A stretch of 47,159 nt of DNA from Nitrosomonadales bacterium. GTDB taxonomy: Bacteria; Pseudomonadota; Gammaproteobacteria; Burkholderiales; Gallionellaceae. Shown in pieces: positions 36,633-44,690 of the stretch. Within the stretch, counting starts at the first letter, position 1. Every line of letters begins with the position of its first letter. A program made the translations under genes and the position numbers. The notes under the pieces were generated by a model that was not told the origin of the DNA, did not search any database, and saw only the letters and a list, made by a program, of their open reading frames with translations. The stretch spans positions 1 through 47,159 of the forward strand of contig JACRAQ010000045.1 of assembly GCA_016213335.1 (NCBI GenBank). Reading direction: 5' to 3'.

Positions 36633-37069
36633 GGCAACTTTCTTCCTGCCGGTCATTTCTTTTTTACTGCTGGCTCGTGCCGGTAATTTATGCCGTGACC
36701 CTGTCCAGCGCCTCTGCGCTAACCGTTAACGAGGTTGCAAAAGACCTCGCCTGCCCGTGCGAATGCCCGCTTATCCTCGAAGACTGCAACATGAGCTGTG
36801 GCCTGGAATGGAAAAACCAGGTCGGCGAGATGATCAACAAGGGAATGAGCAAGCAGCAGATAGTGGATTACTTTATCGGAAAATACGGGGACGACGCCCG
36901 CATCACTCCCATGCAGAGAATCCACGGAAAAATTTACCAGTACACCAGGAGCTTTGATACGGTGGATTGGGTCCTGTTGTGGACCGCTCTGGCAGTTTGG
37001 GCGTTTTTGATGTTTTACGGAATTTATGTTGGCGTTAAAAAACGTTTCAACAAGCCGCATGATGCCTGA
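36629..37069 (+). CDS. CcmH/CycL/NrfF-like cytochrome c maturation protein with Cys-rich motif
   Basis: CcmH-type proteins reduce apocytochrome cysteines for haem attachment. This 146-aa protein has a signal segment (about 10-30), a three-helix domain and one C-terminal TM (about 114-135). The canonical LRCxxC is replaced by LACPCECPLILEDCNMSC, five Cys at 42, 44, 46, 53 and 57. The following QIVDYFIGKYGDDARITP is typical for CcmH. The start overlaps the upstream stop. No ccmA-G genes are in the window. An alternative is a thiol or metal chaperone built on the CcmH fold. Confidence 0.8.
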   Translation: MRQLSSCRSFLFYCWLVPVIYAVTLSSASALTVNEVAKDLACPCECPLILEDCNMSCGLEWKNQVGEMINKGMSKQQIVDYFIGKYGDDARITPMQRIHGKIYQYTRSFDTVDWVLLWTALAVWAFLMFYGIYVGVKKRFNKPHDA

Positions 37070-37087
37070 AGACCATCGAGATAGTTC

Positions 37088-37663
37088 ATGAGCCATATCG
37101 AAACCCCGCCCGGCCACCGCTTCCCCTGGTATGTCCGCCTGTTTCTTCTCAACCAGCGGCGGCGCTATGGCCGCGAGCTGGAACCCGCGCGGTTGTGGGG
37201 GCGTTCGCCCAGGGTTTTCGCCGGCCTGTCGTTGCTTTACGGCGCGGGGGGGGGCGAATCGTCACCCATCGAGCCTCCGTTGCGGACGCTCGTCACCGTG
37301 CTGGTGTCGCAAATCAACTGGTGCGCGTTTTGCGTTGACATCAATTCCGCCACCGGCATCAAGCGCGGGCTGACCGGGGCGCACCTGGAGGCCCTGCCGG
37401 AATTCGAGTCCTCCGCGCTGTTCGATGCCCGCACCAAGGCGGCGCTGGCTTATGCGGCAGCCATCACCCACACCGGCCGCAAGGTGGATGCCGGGCTGAT
37501 GACGCGCCTCAAAAACCATTTCAGCGATGACGCCATTATCGAGCTTACCGCACTGGTCGCGTTCCAGAACCTCTCCAGCAAATTCAATGCGGCGCTGGAT
37601 GTCGCCCCGCAAGGATTTTGCAATATCCCGCCGCCGGGCAGCAGCGCCAAAAAACAGGGGTAG
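37088..37663 (+). CDS. Carboxymuconolactone decarboxylase-fold (AhpD-like) protein, 191 aa
   Basis: The all-helical AhpD/CMD fold is marked by LRTLVTVLVSQINWCAFCVDINSA. The CxxC pair (Cys79, Cys82) is present, but the His that usually follows as CxxCxxxH is Asn86 here, so proton relay would differ. The N-terminal 50 residues are basic and Trp/Arg-rich, without a signal peptide. Thiol-peroxidase or disulfide-reductase activity is known for AhpD; here the role is inferred to be redox. It lies 18 bp after the CcmH-like gene. A TATAAT at 37678-37683 may start a second transcript for the next gene. Confidence 0.8.
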   Translation: MSHIETPPGHRFPWYVRLFLLNQRRRYGRELEPARLWGRSPRVFAGLSLLYGAGGGESSPIEPPLRTLVTVLVSQINWCAFCVDINSATGIKRGLTGAHLEALPEFESSALFDARTKAALAYAAAITHTGRKVDAGLMTRLKNHFSDDAIIELTALVAFQNLSSKFNAALDVAPQGFCNIPPPGSSAKKQG

Positions 37664-37732
37664 CGCAAACGGGCCGCTATAATCAAGGCCGCGCCCGAGC
37701 GCCCCCCTTTAGCTGACGCGAAAAGATAAACC

Positions 37733-38545
37733 ATGAAGCCCCTGCTCATCAGCATCAGCCTGTTTCTGTTGCTTGGCGCAACCGTCAGCATGCTTGCATT
37801 CATGTACCTGACCGGCCAGGCGCCAGACGCCGCAATCAACGGCCTGTACCGTGAAGGGAAACTTTTCCTGTACCAGCACGGCATGGTTGCAAAACTGGCT
37901 CCGGAAGAAATTACACGGCTTTATCAAAGCACCTGCACCAGACAATGCCACGGCAGGGATGTCATCGAGAAAAAACCCCGGACTGCGGCAGAATGGGAGT
38001 CGGTGGTCGCCCGCATGAGCGCCCCGGACCGGGCGGGAATAACGGATCGCCATGCCGAAACCATTACCCGGTATTTGCAGAACAACTTCCTGAGCAATGT
38101 GCCGACCGTCATTCCAGAAAAAACCATGAAGTTTGTCAAACAGTATTTATGGAGGAGCGATTTCGGTGAAAACGACCTGTTCCTGGATATAATTTACGTG
38201 CCCCGCGAGCATCTTCGCCTGATGCCATACCTCGGGGTGCGCAATTTGCCGCGCGACCAGCAAAGCGCTCTTTTTATAGTTTTCATCAACACCCACCAAG
38301 GCACGGTACCCCCGTGGAATCTCGCCGACATGTCCTCGCTCCGCATCAATAACGGCAGCCCGCAAAGCCCGGCCGGCTGGGTGGTGCTCTACCGGGATGG
38401 GCAGCAACACCACAACCAGGGAATGCTCACCTTCCCCGCGATCGAGACCGGCCAGCCCGCCGAACTCGAAATCACGATGCGGCTGGCCGGCCTGGGGACG
38501 CGGACTTTCCAGTGGAACCTTCCCGTACCCCAATTGCCGGAGTAA
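37733..38545 (+). CDS. Membrane-anchored cytochrome-like protein with CX3CH motif, 270 aa
   Basis: An N-terminal TM (about 4-25) anchors a periplasmic protein. Residues 66-77 read STCTRQCHGRDV: two Cys four apart followed by His (Cys68, Cys72, His73), that is CX3CH and not CXXCH. The flanking pattern (LYQSTC ... RTAAEWESVVARM ... HAETITRYL) matches small c-type cytochrome domains that end with a distal Met. The C-terminal half (about 125-270) is a beta domain of unknown type (YVPREHLRLMPYLGVRNL). Whether haem is bound is unknown. Downstream neighbours are TlpA-like thioredoxins. Confidence 0.65.
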   Translation: MKPLLISISLFLLLGATVSMLAFMYLTGQAPDAAINGLYREGKLFLYQHGMVAKLAPEEITRLYQSTCTRQCHGRDVIEKKPRTAAEWESVVARMSAPDRAGITDRHAETITRYLQNNFLSNVPTVIPEKTMKFVKQYLWRSDFGENDLFLDIIYVPREHLRLMPYLGVRNLPRDQQSALFIVFINTHQGTVPPWNLADMSSLRINNGSPQSPAGWVVLYRDGQQHHNQGMLTFPAIETGQPAELEITMRLAGLGTRTFQWNLPVPQLPE

Positions 38546-38548
38546 ATT

Positions 38549-39094
38549 GTGCCCAGCCTGAAATCCTACAAACTGCTCGTTGTCTTTGCCGCTGCCGGAC
38601 TGGCGCTCGCCCTGGCAATCGCCGCTTTGCTGCTTTCTCTGAGAGATGAGCCGAAGGACTTATTCCCCAAGCCTGCCGTGGCAGCCAAGGAGGCGGCGCC
38701 AGATTTCAAGCTCGCCTTGCTGGACGGCGGCAGTTTTCAGCTCGGCAGCCACAAGGGGAAGCCCGTTCTGATCAACTTCTTCGCTTCCTGGTGCCTGCCC
38801 TGCAGGGAGGAAATGCCCGCCATCGAAAAGATCGTGCGCGAATACCAGCCCAAGGGTGTAGCATTTCTGGCAATCTCTACTGACGACACGGAAGCCAATG
38901 CAAAAGACTTTGTAAAAAAATATGGCGTCACCTTCCCGGTGGGGATTGATAAAAGCACGGAAATTCAAAAAGCCTACGGCTTGTATGGCATCCCCACCAC
39001 TTATTTCATAGACAAGCAGGGCATGGTTAACTACTTCCATTCGGGCAGCGTTACAGAGGAACTGATGAGACATGAGCTGGACAAGCTCCTTTAA
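38549..39094 (+). CDS. TlpA/ResA-like thioredoxin, membrane-anchored
   Basis: A 181-aa protein from a GTG start at 38549, 3 bp after the previous stop. An N-terminal TM (about 8-31) anchors a periplasmic thioredoxin fold with active site SWCLPC (Cys82, Cys85), the AhpC/TSA-like entry EAAPDFKLALLDGGSFQL and cis-Pro loop GIPTTYF. Such proteins reduce apocytochrome or copper-site cysteines. Its 3' end overlaps the next gene by 23 bp. Close similarity to the third TlpA at 41705 suggests duplication. Confidence 0.88.
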   Translation: MPSLKSYKLLVVFAAAGLALALAIAALLLSLRDEPKDLFPKPAVAAKEAAPDFKLALLDGGSFQLGSHKGKPVLINFFASWCLPCREEMPAIEKIVREYQPKGVAFLAISTDDTEANAKDFVKKYGVTFPVGIDKSTEIQKAYGLYGIPTTYFIDKQGMVNYFHSGSVTEELMRHELDKLL

Positions 39095-39584
39095 GAATTA
39101 TTGCGCCGCTCTCCTGTTCGCAACCGCTCTGGCCGGTTGCGGCGAAGAAGCCAAGCCGCTATTGCAGGTGGGAGAAAAAGCCATCCCCTTCAACCTGGAA
39201 CTGCTGGGTGGAGGCACCGGCCGTCTGGAAGACTATGCCGGCAAAGGAATCGTCATCACTTTCATGTCTTCCTGGTGCCCCTGCTCCAACGAGTCTCTGC
39301 CGCTGATAAAACAGGCCTACACCAAACACAAGGACGCCCCGATCGTATTTCTCATGGTTGGCATTCAGGATTCGCGGTCAAAGTTTGAAGGGTTTGTCAA
39401 AAAATGGGGGGTGCCTTTCCCGGCCGGCTACGACAAGGGTGACCGGATCGCCAGGGATTACGGCGTCAGCTCCCCGCCCACCACCTTTTTCATTGACAAA
39501 AACGGGATCGTGAAGCGCGCTTTCTACGGAAACATAGCGAAAAAGCCGGATGAATTCCGGCAATGGGTCGAGGAGATTATCTGA
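39072..39584 (+). CDS. Thioredoxin-fold lipoprotein with CXC active site
   Basis: A 170-aa protein with lipobox LAGC (Cys23) and thioredoxin fold. The expected CXXC is CPC: SSWCPCSNES, Cys69 and Cys71. The rest of the fold is normal, with GVSSPPTTFFID holding the cis-Pro. CXC motifs give a less stable, more oxidising or isomerase-like disulfide and also suit metal binding; which applies is unknown. The gene starts inside the preceding TlpA gene and its TGA overlaps the next ATG (ATGA-type junction at 39582-39586). Confidence 0.82.
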   Translation: MSWTSSFKNYCAALLFATALAGCGEEAKPLLQVGEKAIPFNLELLGGGTGRLEDYAGKGIVITFMSSWCPCSNESLPLIKQAYTKHKDAPIVFLMVGIQDSRSKFEGFVKKWGVPFPAGYDKGDRIARDYGVSSPPTTFFIDKNGIVKRAFYGNIAKKPDEFRQWVEEII

Positions 39585-40279
39585 TGGGTGGCGGCGCGGC
39601 GCTATGGGGGGGCTTCTCCTCTTTTTTTTCGATCTGGCAACTCTGCATCATGCAAATCAGCCCTTTTTTTATTGCCTTCCTGGCAGGCATTTATCTGGCG
39701 ACGCTTGGCCAAAAAGAAGAGGCGGGGATCATCAAATGGATCCTCCCGCCTTGTATCGCCTACGCGGCTGGCTTCACCCTTTTCTATTCCCTGCTGATCG
39801 CGTCCGGCCTGAGCTTCAGCCGCACGCTGACCGGCAACATCGGCAACCTGAGGATTGCGGCGGGAGCCGTTATCCTGCTTGCCAGCCTGTATATTTTTCT
39901 GGTCAACCGCGTACCCGCCTTGGGCAAAATGCATCGCCCACCCCTGCTGAGCGGCCTTGCCCTGCTGATCGGAGTTTCCTTCGCCCTCATGTATTCGCCG
40001 TGCATTACTCCGATGCTGTCCGACATCATGGGGCTGGCATCCCAGCGCGGAACGGCGGTCGAGGGATGGTATCTGGCGTTTCTTTACGGCCTTGGCACCA
40101 CCATCGCCTTGTGCCTGGTAGCGGTTGCCCTTATCCTGTTTCTCGGGAAAAGCAAGGCCGCCTTGCGCCTCGCCTCGATTAAAAACGCCTGCGGTGTAAT
40201 CCTGCTCTGCCTCGCATTCATGAATCTTGCCGGCCTGATGAGGCACTACAAGGCGTTTGTTCTCGGCTTTGTCCTATGA
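39584..40279 (+). CDS. CcdA/DsbD-like thiol-transporting membrane protein
   Basis: About six TM segments in 231 aa. The start at 39584 overlaps the upstream stop and has AGGAG upstream. The DsbD/CcdA signature appears once in its clear form, MYSPCITPML (Cys140); the first half has IWQLCIMQISPFF (Cys21) and ILPPCIAY (Cys57) in place of the usual SPCxLP. The family carries electrons from cytoplasmic thioredoxin to periplasmic TlpA-type proteins, which are encoded on both sides. The unusual first motif makes the redox pair uncertain. Confidence 0.8.
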   Translation: MGGGAALWGGFSSFFSIWQLCIMQISPFFIAFLAGIYLATLGQKEEAGIIKWILPPCIAYAAGFTLFYSLLIASGLSFSRTLTGNIGNLRIAAGAVILLASLYIFLVNRVPALGKMHRPPLLSGLALLIGVSFALMYSPCITPMLSDIMGLASQRGTAVEGWYLAFLYGLGTTIALCLVAVALILFLGKSKAALRLASIKNACGVILLCLAFMNLAGLMRHYKAFVLGFVL

Positions 40280-40488
40280 CCGCCCCGCTCAAGGGAATCA
40301 AAATGCGGGTTTTCGGCGCCATGCTGGTCTGCCTGGGTGCAATGACCACTTGGTTATCCCGAATGATAGGATTCGAGCTGGATGGTTTTTATGTCGCCAT
40401 CAGCTTTGCAGGAGCCGGGCTTTTCGCCTGTGGCACCCTGCAAAAAAATCAGCATAAAACAGCCCGCTTCCTGAAGGAGGACCGATGA
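40276..40488 (+). CDS. Small membrane protein, 70 aa
   Basis: Two hydrophobic segments (about 10-26 and 35-53) with a short basic C-terminus (QKNQHKTARFLKEDR). No family recognised. Four-base overlaps with the CcdA-like gene (40276-40279) and with the Sco1 gene (40485-40488) strongly support a real, coupled gene. A structural or assembly role with CcdA or Sco1 is inferred from context. Confidence 0.65.
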   Translation: MTAPLKGIKMRVFGAMLVCLGAMTTWLSRMIGFELDGFYVAISFAGAGLFACGTLQKNQHKTARFLKEDR

Positions 40489-41165
40489 GCCGAGTTCTCG
40501 GCAAAAAAGGCATTGCGCTTTTGCTGGCCATCGCCCTCTCCATCACGGCATTTATCGGCTGGAAGTTGAGCCAGGATAAAGTCGTTCGCGCCCCCGAGGA
40601 AATCGAGGACTATCTGTTCTGGCAGGCGAAAGAATTGACCGAATTCAAGCTGGAGGGCGCCGATAACAAAACGCTGGGCTTGAGCGACCTGAAAGGAAAA
40701 TGGAGCTTTATCTTTTTCGGCTACACCCACTGCCCCGACGTTTGTCCGGTCACGCTGGGAACGCTGGGAAAAGCGTTCAGGCTGCTCGAAAAGGATGCGG
40801 GCATCGCTTCAGAAATCCTGGGTATCTTTGTTTCGGTTGACCCCAAGCGTGATACGCCTCAATCGCTTAAAGAGTACGCCGCCTATTTCAACAGCAAGTT
40901 TATTGGCGTAACCGGAAGCCCCGCCGAGCTTGACGCTTTTTCCCGGCAAATGAGCGCGTTGTATACCATACACCCGAAGGAGGCCGGAAAGCCGGATAAC
41001 GTTTATCTGGTAAGCCATAACTCGACCATTTTTCTGGTGGATCCGCAGGGAAGGTTGCATGGCCGGTTTCCTCCACCGCAGGACCCGCAGGAAATCGCGG
41101 AAGCATTTACGAAAATACGCGCGTTTTATAACGAAAGGAGCAAGAAGCGATGGGGAATTTTCTGA
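40485..41165 (+). CDS. SCO1/SenC/PrrC family copper metallochaperone
   Basis: Sco proteins deliver copper to the CuA site of haem-copper oxidases or act as thiol reductases there. The 226-aa protein has one N-terminal TM (about 9-26), the thioredoxin-like fold and all three copper ligands: CPDVC (Cys83, Cys87) and His178 in VSHNSTIFLVD. The start follows GGAGG and overlaps the upstream gene by four bases; the 3' end overlaps the PCuAC gene by 16 bp. This pairs with PCuAC, the usual partner in CuA assembly. Confidence 0.93.
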   Translation: MSRVLGKKGIALLLAIALSITAFIGWKLSQDKVVRAPEEIEDYLFWQAKELTEFKLEGADNKTLGLSDLKGKWSFIFFGYTHCPDVCPVTLGTLGKAFRLLEKDAGIASEILGIFVSVDPKRDTPQSLKEYAAYFNSKFIGVTGSPAELDAFSRQMSALYTIHPKEAGKPDNVYLVSHNSTIFLVDPQGRLHGRFPPPQDPQEIAEAFTKIRAFYNERSKKRWGIF

Positions 41166-41641
41166 AAATAGTTATTTCCTTGGCGCTCGTGCTTACCGCT
41201 TTGAGCGCGCGCGCCGGCGAGACAGAAATCCAGGTGCTCGACCCCTGGGTGCAGGCCGCGCCGCCCAATGTCAAAGTGCTGGCCGCTTACCTGGAAATAA
41301 AAAATACCGGCGCAAAACCGCAAACGCTGGTTGGCGTTTCCAGCCCCGTGTTTGATCAGATCGGTATACACAAGAGCGTCATGCATGGAAACATGGCTCA
41401 CATGGAGCACCTGAAGGAGCTCGCCATCCCTCCGCGCGCCTCGGTAGTGATGAAACCCGGCGGGCTGCATCTGATGCTGATGGGCGGGGAAAAACCGCTC
41501 AGCATCGGCGACCAGGTTCCCATGACCCTGGTTTTCAAGAATGGGGAAAAGGCCGCAATTAAAGCCGTGGTTCGCTCCGGGCAGGCGGAAAATCCGGGAA
41601 GCCCCGGGCACGCGGATCACGCCGGGCACAAACACCCGTGA
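41150..41641 (+). CDS. PCuAC periplasmic copper chaperone
   Basis: A 163-aa secreted protein (signal 1-22) with the complete copper motif H-x10-M-x21-H-x-M: His74, Met85, His107, Met109. A His-rich tail (HADHAGHKHP) may add a second binding site. PCuAC passes Cu(I) to the CuA site with Sco1. Start codon follows AAGGAG. It is followed after 63 bp by a third TlpA-like lipoprotein gene. Confidence 0.93.
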   Translation: MGNFLKIVISLALVLTALSARAGETEIQVLDPWVQAAPPNVKVLAAYLEIKNTGAKPQTLVGVSSPVFDQIGIHKSVMHGNMAHMEHLKELAIPPRASVVMKPGGLHLMLMGGEKPLSIGDQVPMTLVFKNGEKAAIKAVVRSGQAENPGSPGHADHAGHKHP

Positions 41642-41704
41642 CAGGCAAGATGCGCAACCGTCCCGCCGCAATCCCGCCTGGCGCGGTCTCGTGAGGGAGG
41701 CTCC

Positions 41705-42220
41705 TTGAAAACCATAACTTACGGTTTCCCGCTTGCACTTCTCTTGGGCAGCATGCTGCTGGTACAGGGCTGCAACAAAGAAGCGGCAACCCCAATAACA
41801 GCCAAGGAAGCGGCGCCCGACTTCAGCATCGAGCTTTTTGGCGGCGGCAATTTCCGGCTAAGCGACCACAAAGGGAAGGCCGTGGTCATCAACTTCTTCG
41901 CTTCCTGGTGCGTTTCCTGCGGGGAGGAGACCCCCATCATCGAAAAGGTCGCGCACCAGTACTCGCCGCAGAAGGTGGCGTTTCTGGCTATCGCCGTTGA
42001 CGATACTGAAAAGAAAGCAAAGGCATTCCTGCAAAAAACCGGACTGACCATTCCTGCCGGGCTGGATAAAACCGGCAAAATCAAGGACGACTACGGCCTA
42101 TATGGCATGCCCACAACTTTTTTCATAAGCAAGGAAGGCAAGATCAACCACCTGCATGCGGGGGTTGTTACAGAAGACCTGCTGAAGCATGAAATAGGCA
42201 AACTTGTTGACGCGCATTGA
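41705..42220 (+). CDS. TlpA-like thioredoxin lipoprotein
   Basis: A 171-aa protein with a TTG start at 41705 preceded by GGGAGG, which decides the start. Lipobox VQGC (Cys23) predicts a lipid anchor. Thioredoxin active site SWCVSC (Cys69, Cys72), entry EAAPDFSIELFGGGNFRL and cis-Pro loop GMPTTFF. Closely resembles the TlpA at 38549. Such proteins keep Sco1 or cytochrome c oxidase cysteines reduced. Last gene of the cluster; a GC-rich hairpin follows at 42227-42246. Confidence 0.88.
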   Translation: MKTITYGFPLALLLGSMLLVQGCNKEAATPITAKEAAPDFSIELFGGGNFRLSDHKGKAVVINFFASWCVSCGEETPIIEKVAHQYSPQKVAFLAIAVDDTEKKAKAFLQKTGLTIPAGLDKTGKIKDDYGLYGMPTTFFISKEGKINHLHAGVVTEDLLKHEIGKLVDAH

Positions 42221-42226
42221 AGTTGG

Positions 42227-42246
42227 CCTGGCAATCAGGGCCAGCA
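42227..42246 (+). terminator. Hairpin after the copper/thiol cluster
   Basis: TGGCCTG-GCAAT-CAGGGCCA forms an imperfect stem just after the last TlpA stop, followed at distance by CTTTT. The T-run is displaced, so terminator activity is uncertain. It also ends 8 bp before the tRNA-Phe 3' end on the other strand. Confidence 0.35.
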
Positions 42247-42253
42247 CATCTTT

Positions 42254-42329
<76 letters not shown>

Positions 42330-42337
42330 AATCTTGA

Positions 42338-42366
42338 ATATTACAGCGCGCCGATTCAGGCAGGAA
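42338..42366 (-). promoter_or_regulatory. Predicted tRNA-Phe promoter
   Basis: On the minus strand TTCCTG and TAATAT are 17 bp apart; the -10 (42338-42343) ends 9 bp before the tRNA 5' end, as in short-leader tRNA promoters. Confidence 0.45.
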
Positions 42367-42456
42367 TTGCATCAAGTTGCGGTGCAATACGAGCCGCCAA
42401 GCCTGCGCGAAGCGGCGCATTATATCGGCAAAACCTGAATTAATAAACTTTTCGGA

Positions 42457-43755
42457 TCAATTTCCCTTCCGGAACAGGGCAGACCGCGCGTGCGCCTGCA
42501 AGCCTTCCCCGAAAGCCAGTTCCGCAGCAATCGCGCCCAATGTCTGCGCGCCTTGTGCGGAAACCTGGATCAGGCTGCTGCGCTTCTGAAAGTCGTATAC
42601 CCCTAACGGCGAAGAAAACCGCGCCGTGCCGGAAGTGGGCAAGACATGGTTGGGCCCGGCGCAATAATCGCCGAGCGACTCGGAAGTGTAGCGCCCCATG
42701 AATATCGCTCCGGCATGTTTGAGCTTGGGCAGCCAGGCCTGTGGATCATCGACAGACAATTCGAGGTGTTCCGGTGCGATGCGGTTGCTGATGGCGCACG
42801 CCTCATCCATGTCGGCCACCGCGATCAGCGCGCCCCGAGTTTCCAGCGCGGTTTTGATGATCTCGCGGCGCGGCATCTGCTCCAGCAACCTGTCGGCGCT
42901 TTGCGCCACACGCTCGATGAATGCCGCATCCGGGCTGAGCAGGATGGCTTGCGCCAGTTCGTCATGCTCGGCCTGCGAGAACAAGTCCATCGCAATCCAG
43001 TCCGGGTTGGTTTGCCCGTCGCAAATCACCAGAATCTCCGACGGCCCGGCGATCATGTCTATGCCGCAGGCACCGAACACGCGCCGCTTGGCCGACGCCA
43101 CGTATGCATTACCGGGACCGACGATCTTGTCCACGCGGGGGATGGTGGCAGTGCCGTAAGCCAGCGCCGCCACCGCTTGCGCACCGCCGACGGTAAACAC
43201 GCGATCCACGCCGCACAGGCGGGCTGCTGCCAGTACCAGCTGGTTTTTTGCACCATCAGGGGTCGGCACCACCATGATGAGCTCGCCCACGCCCGCCACC
43301 TTTGCAGGCAGCGCATTCATCAGCACGGAAGAGGGATAGGCTGCCTTGCCGCCCGGTACGTACAATCCCACGCGATCCAGCGGTGTGACCTGCTGGCCGA
43401 GCATGGTGCCATCCGCATCACTGTAGCTCCATGAAGACTGCAACTGCTTCTGGTGGTAAGCGGTGACGCGTTGCGCGGCCTGTTCCAGTGCCGTCCGCTG
43501 CGCGGCGGGCAAGCTGTCGAGCGCGGCACGCAATTCGGCTTGCGGCAGCTCCAGCCCGGCAGCGTTGTTCACATTCAGGCGATCAAAACGTTGCGTATAC
43601 TCGAGCAGCGCCGCATCACCACGCCGCTTTACATCTGCGAGAATGGCCGCCACCGTGGCTTCCAGTTTTTCGTCCGCGGTTTCCTCGAATGCGAGAAGCG
43701 CATCAAGCTGCACGTGGAAATTCGCCTGCCTGCTGGAAAGCCGCTTGATGTTCAT
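42457..43755 (-). CDS. hisD: Histidinol dehydrogenase
   Basis: Zinc enzyme oxidising L-histidinol to L-histidine with two NAD+, the last step of the pathway. The 432-aa protein shows [36 protein letters not shown], the zinc/catalytic region [17 protein letters not shown] with [14 protein letters not shown], and [20 protein letters not shown]. Its ATG overlaps the hisG stop by four bases. The downstream hisC expected in many betaproteobacteria is absent; a tRNA-Phe gene follows instead. Confidence 0.96.
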   Translation of the reverse strand: MNIKRLSSRQANFHVQLDALLAFEETADEKLEATVAAILADVKRRGDAALLEYTQRFDRLNVNNAAGLELPQAELRAALDSLPAAQRTALEQAAQRVTAYHQKQLQSSWSYSDADGTMLGQQVTPLDRVGLYVPGGKAAYPSSVLMNALPAKVAGVGELIMVVPTPDGAKNQLVLAAARLCGVDRVFTVGGAQAVAALAYGTATIPRVDKIVGPGNAYVASAKRRVFGACGIDMIAGPSEILVICDGQTNPDWIAMDLFSQAEHDELAQAILLSPDAAFIERVAQSADRLLEQMPRREIIKTALETRGALIAVADMDEACAISNRIAPEHLELSVDDPQAWLPKLKHAGAIFMGRYTSESLGDYCAGPNHVLPTSGTARFSSPLGVYDFQKRSSLIQVSAQGAQTLGAIAAELAFGEGLQAHARSALFRKGN

Positions 43756-44393
43756 TTGGTCACCGCCCTGGAAAAGGCATCCAGCATCGGCTGAATTGCA
43801 TCGCGCTTCAGCTTCAGCGACGCTTGGTTTACCACCAGCCGCGAAGAAATTTGCGCGATCTCCTCCACCGCCGTGAGGTTGTTCGCCTTGAGCGTGCTGC
43901 CGCTGCTGACCAGGTCAACAATCGCATCGGACAGCCCGACCAGCGGAGCCAGCTCCATCGAGCCGTACAGCTTGATCAGATCCACATGCACACCCTTGGC
44001 GGCGAAGTGCTCGCGCGCGGTCTGCACATACTTGGTGGCGACTCTCAGGCGCGCGCCTTGGCGCACCGCCGAGGCGTAATCAAAATCGTTGCGCACCGCC
44101 ACCATCATGCGGCAACGCGCGATATTCAGGTCCAGCGGCTGGTACAGGCCGGCCCCGCCATGCTCGTCGAGCACATCCTTTCCCGCCACGCCCAAGTCTG
44201 CCGCACCGTATTGCACGTAGGTCGGCACATCGGAAGCGCGTACGATAATGAGCCGCACATCGGCGCGGTTGGTCGGCAGAATCAGCTTGCGCGAGGATTC
44301 CGGGTCTTCGCCCGGCACCACGCCAGCCGCCGCCAGCAGTGGCAGGGTTTCCTCGAAGATGCGGCCCTTGGATAAGGCGATGGTGATGGTCAT
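43752..44393 (-). CDS. hisG: ATP phosphoribosyltransferase, short form
   Basis: First enzyme of histidine synthesis. The start [18 protein letters not shown] at 44393 gives 213 aa, the HisG-S type that lacks the regulatory C-terminal domain and needs HisZ, which is not in this window. Motifs include [32 protein letters not shown] and the PRPP loop [14 protein letters not shown]. An in-frame ATG 42 bp upstream lies in the inserted region and gives a non-family N-terminus. In relatives murA directly precedes hisG; here 2.2 kb separates them. Confidence 0.95.
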   Translation of the reverse strand: MTITIALSKGRIFEETLPLLAAAGVVPGEDPESSRKLILPTNRADVRLIIVRASDVPTYVQYGAADLGVAGKDVLDEHGGAGLYQPLDLNIARCRMMVAVRNDFDYASAVRQGARLRVATKYVQTAREHFAAKGVHVDLIKLYGSMELAPLVGLSDAIVDLVSSGSTLKANNLTAVEEIAQISSRLVVNQASLKLKRDAIQPMLDAFSRAVTK

Positions 44394-44535
44394 GCCTGGT
44401 CGGTTATTTTTGCAAAGGGGGCATTTTACCGTCAAAAGCGGGGCTAGTTGAAATTAGTCTCTTATGGGTCAACTCTTCACATTTCTTGAGCAGACTTAAA
44501 TAGAATGGAGCCTCCTCCAAATGCGCCAAGACATT

Positions 44536-44640
44536 CCCTCCCCATTGACGGGAGAGGGCTAGGGTGAGGGTGAACCCTGAGTGATTACGCAACTCCCACT
44601 GCTCACCCACCCCCTGCCCCCTCCCGTCAAGGGAGGGGGT
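44536..44640. repeat. GC-rich dispersed palindrome upstream of hisG
   Basis: CCTCCCCATTGACGGGAGAGGG with a following AGGGTGAGGGTGA pairs imperfectly with TCACCCACCCCCTGCCCCCTC and CCGTCAAGGGAGGGGG. This 105-bp element is of the common 'GACGGGAGAGGGC' type. It fills most of the 298-bp gap from hisG to the toxin remnant; the rest shows no gene. Confidence 0.65.
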
Positions 44641-44690
44641 TCGCAGGAGGCTTCCCTGTTTGGCTCCGGCTCGTCCGGCTTAGGATATGA

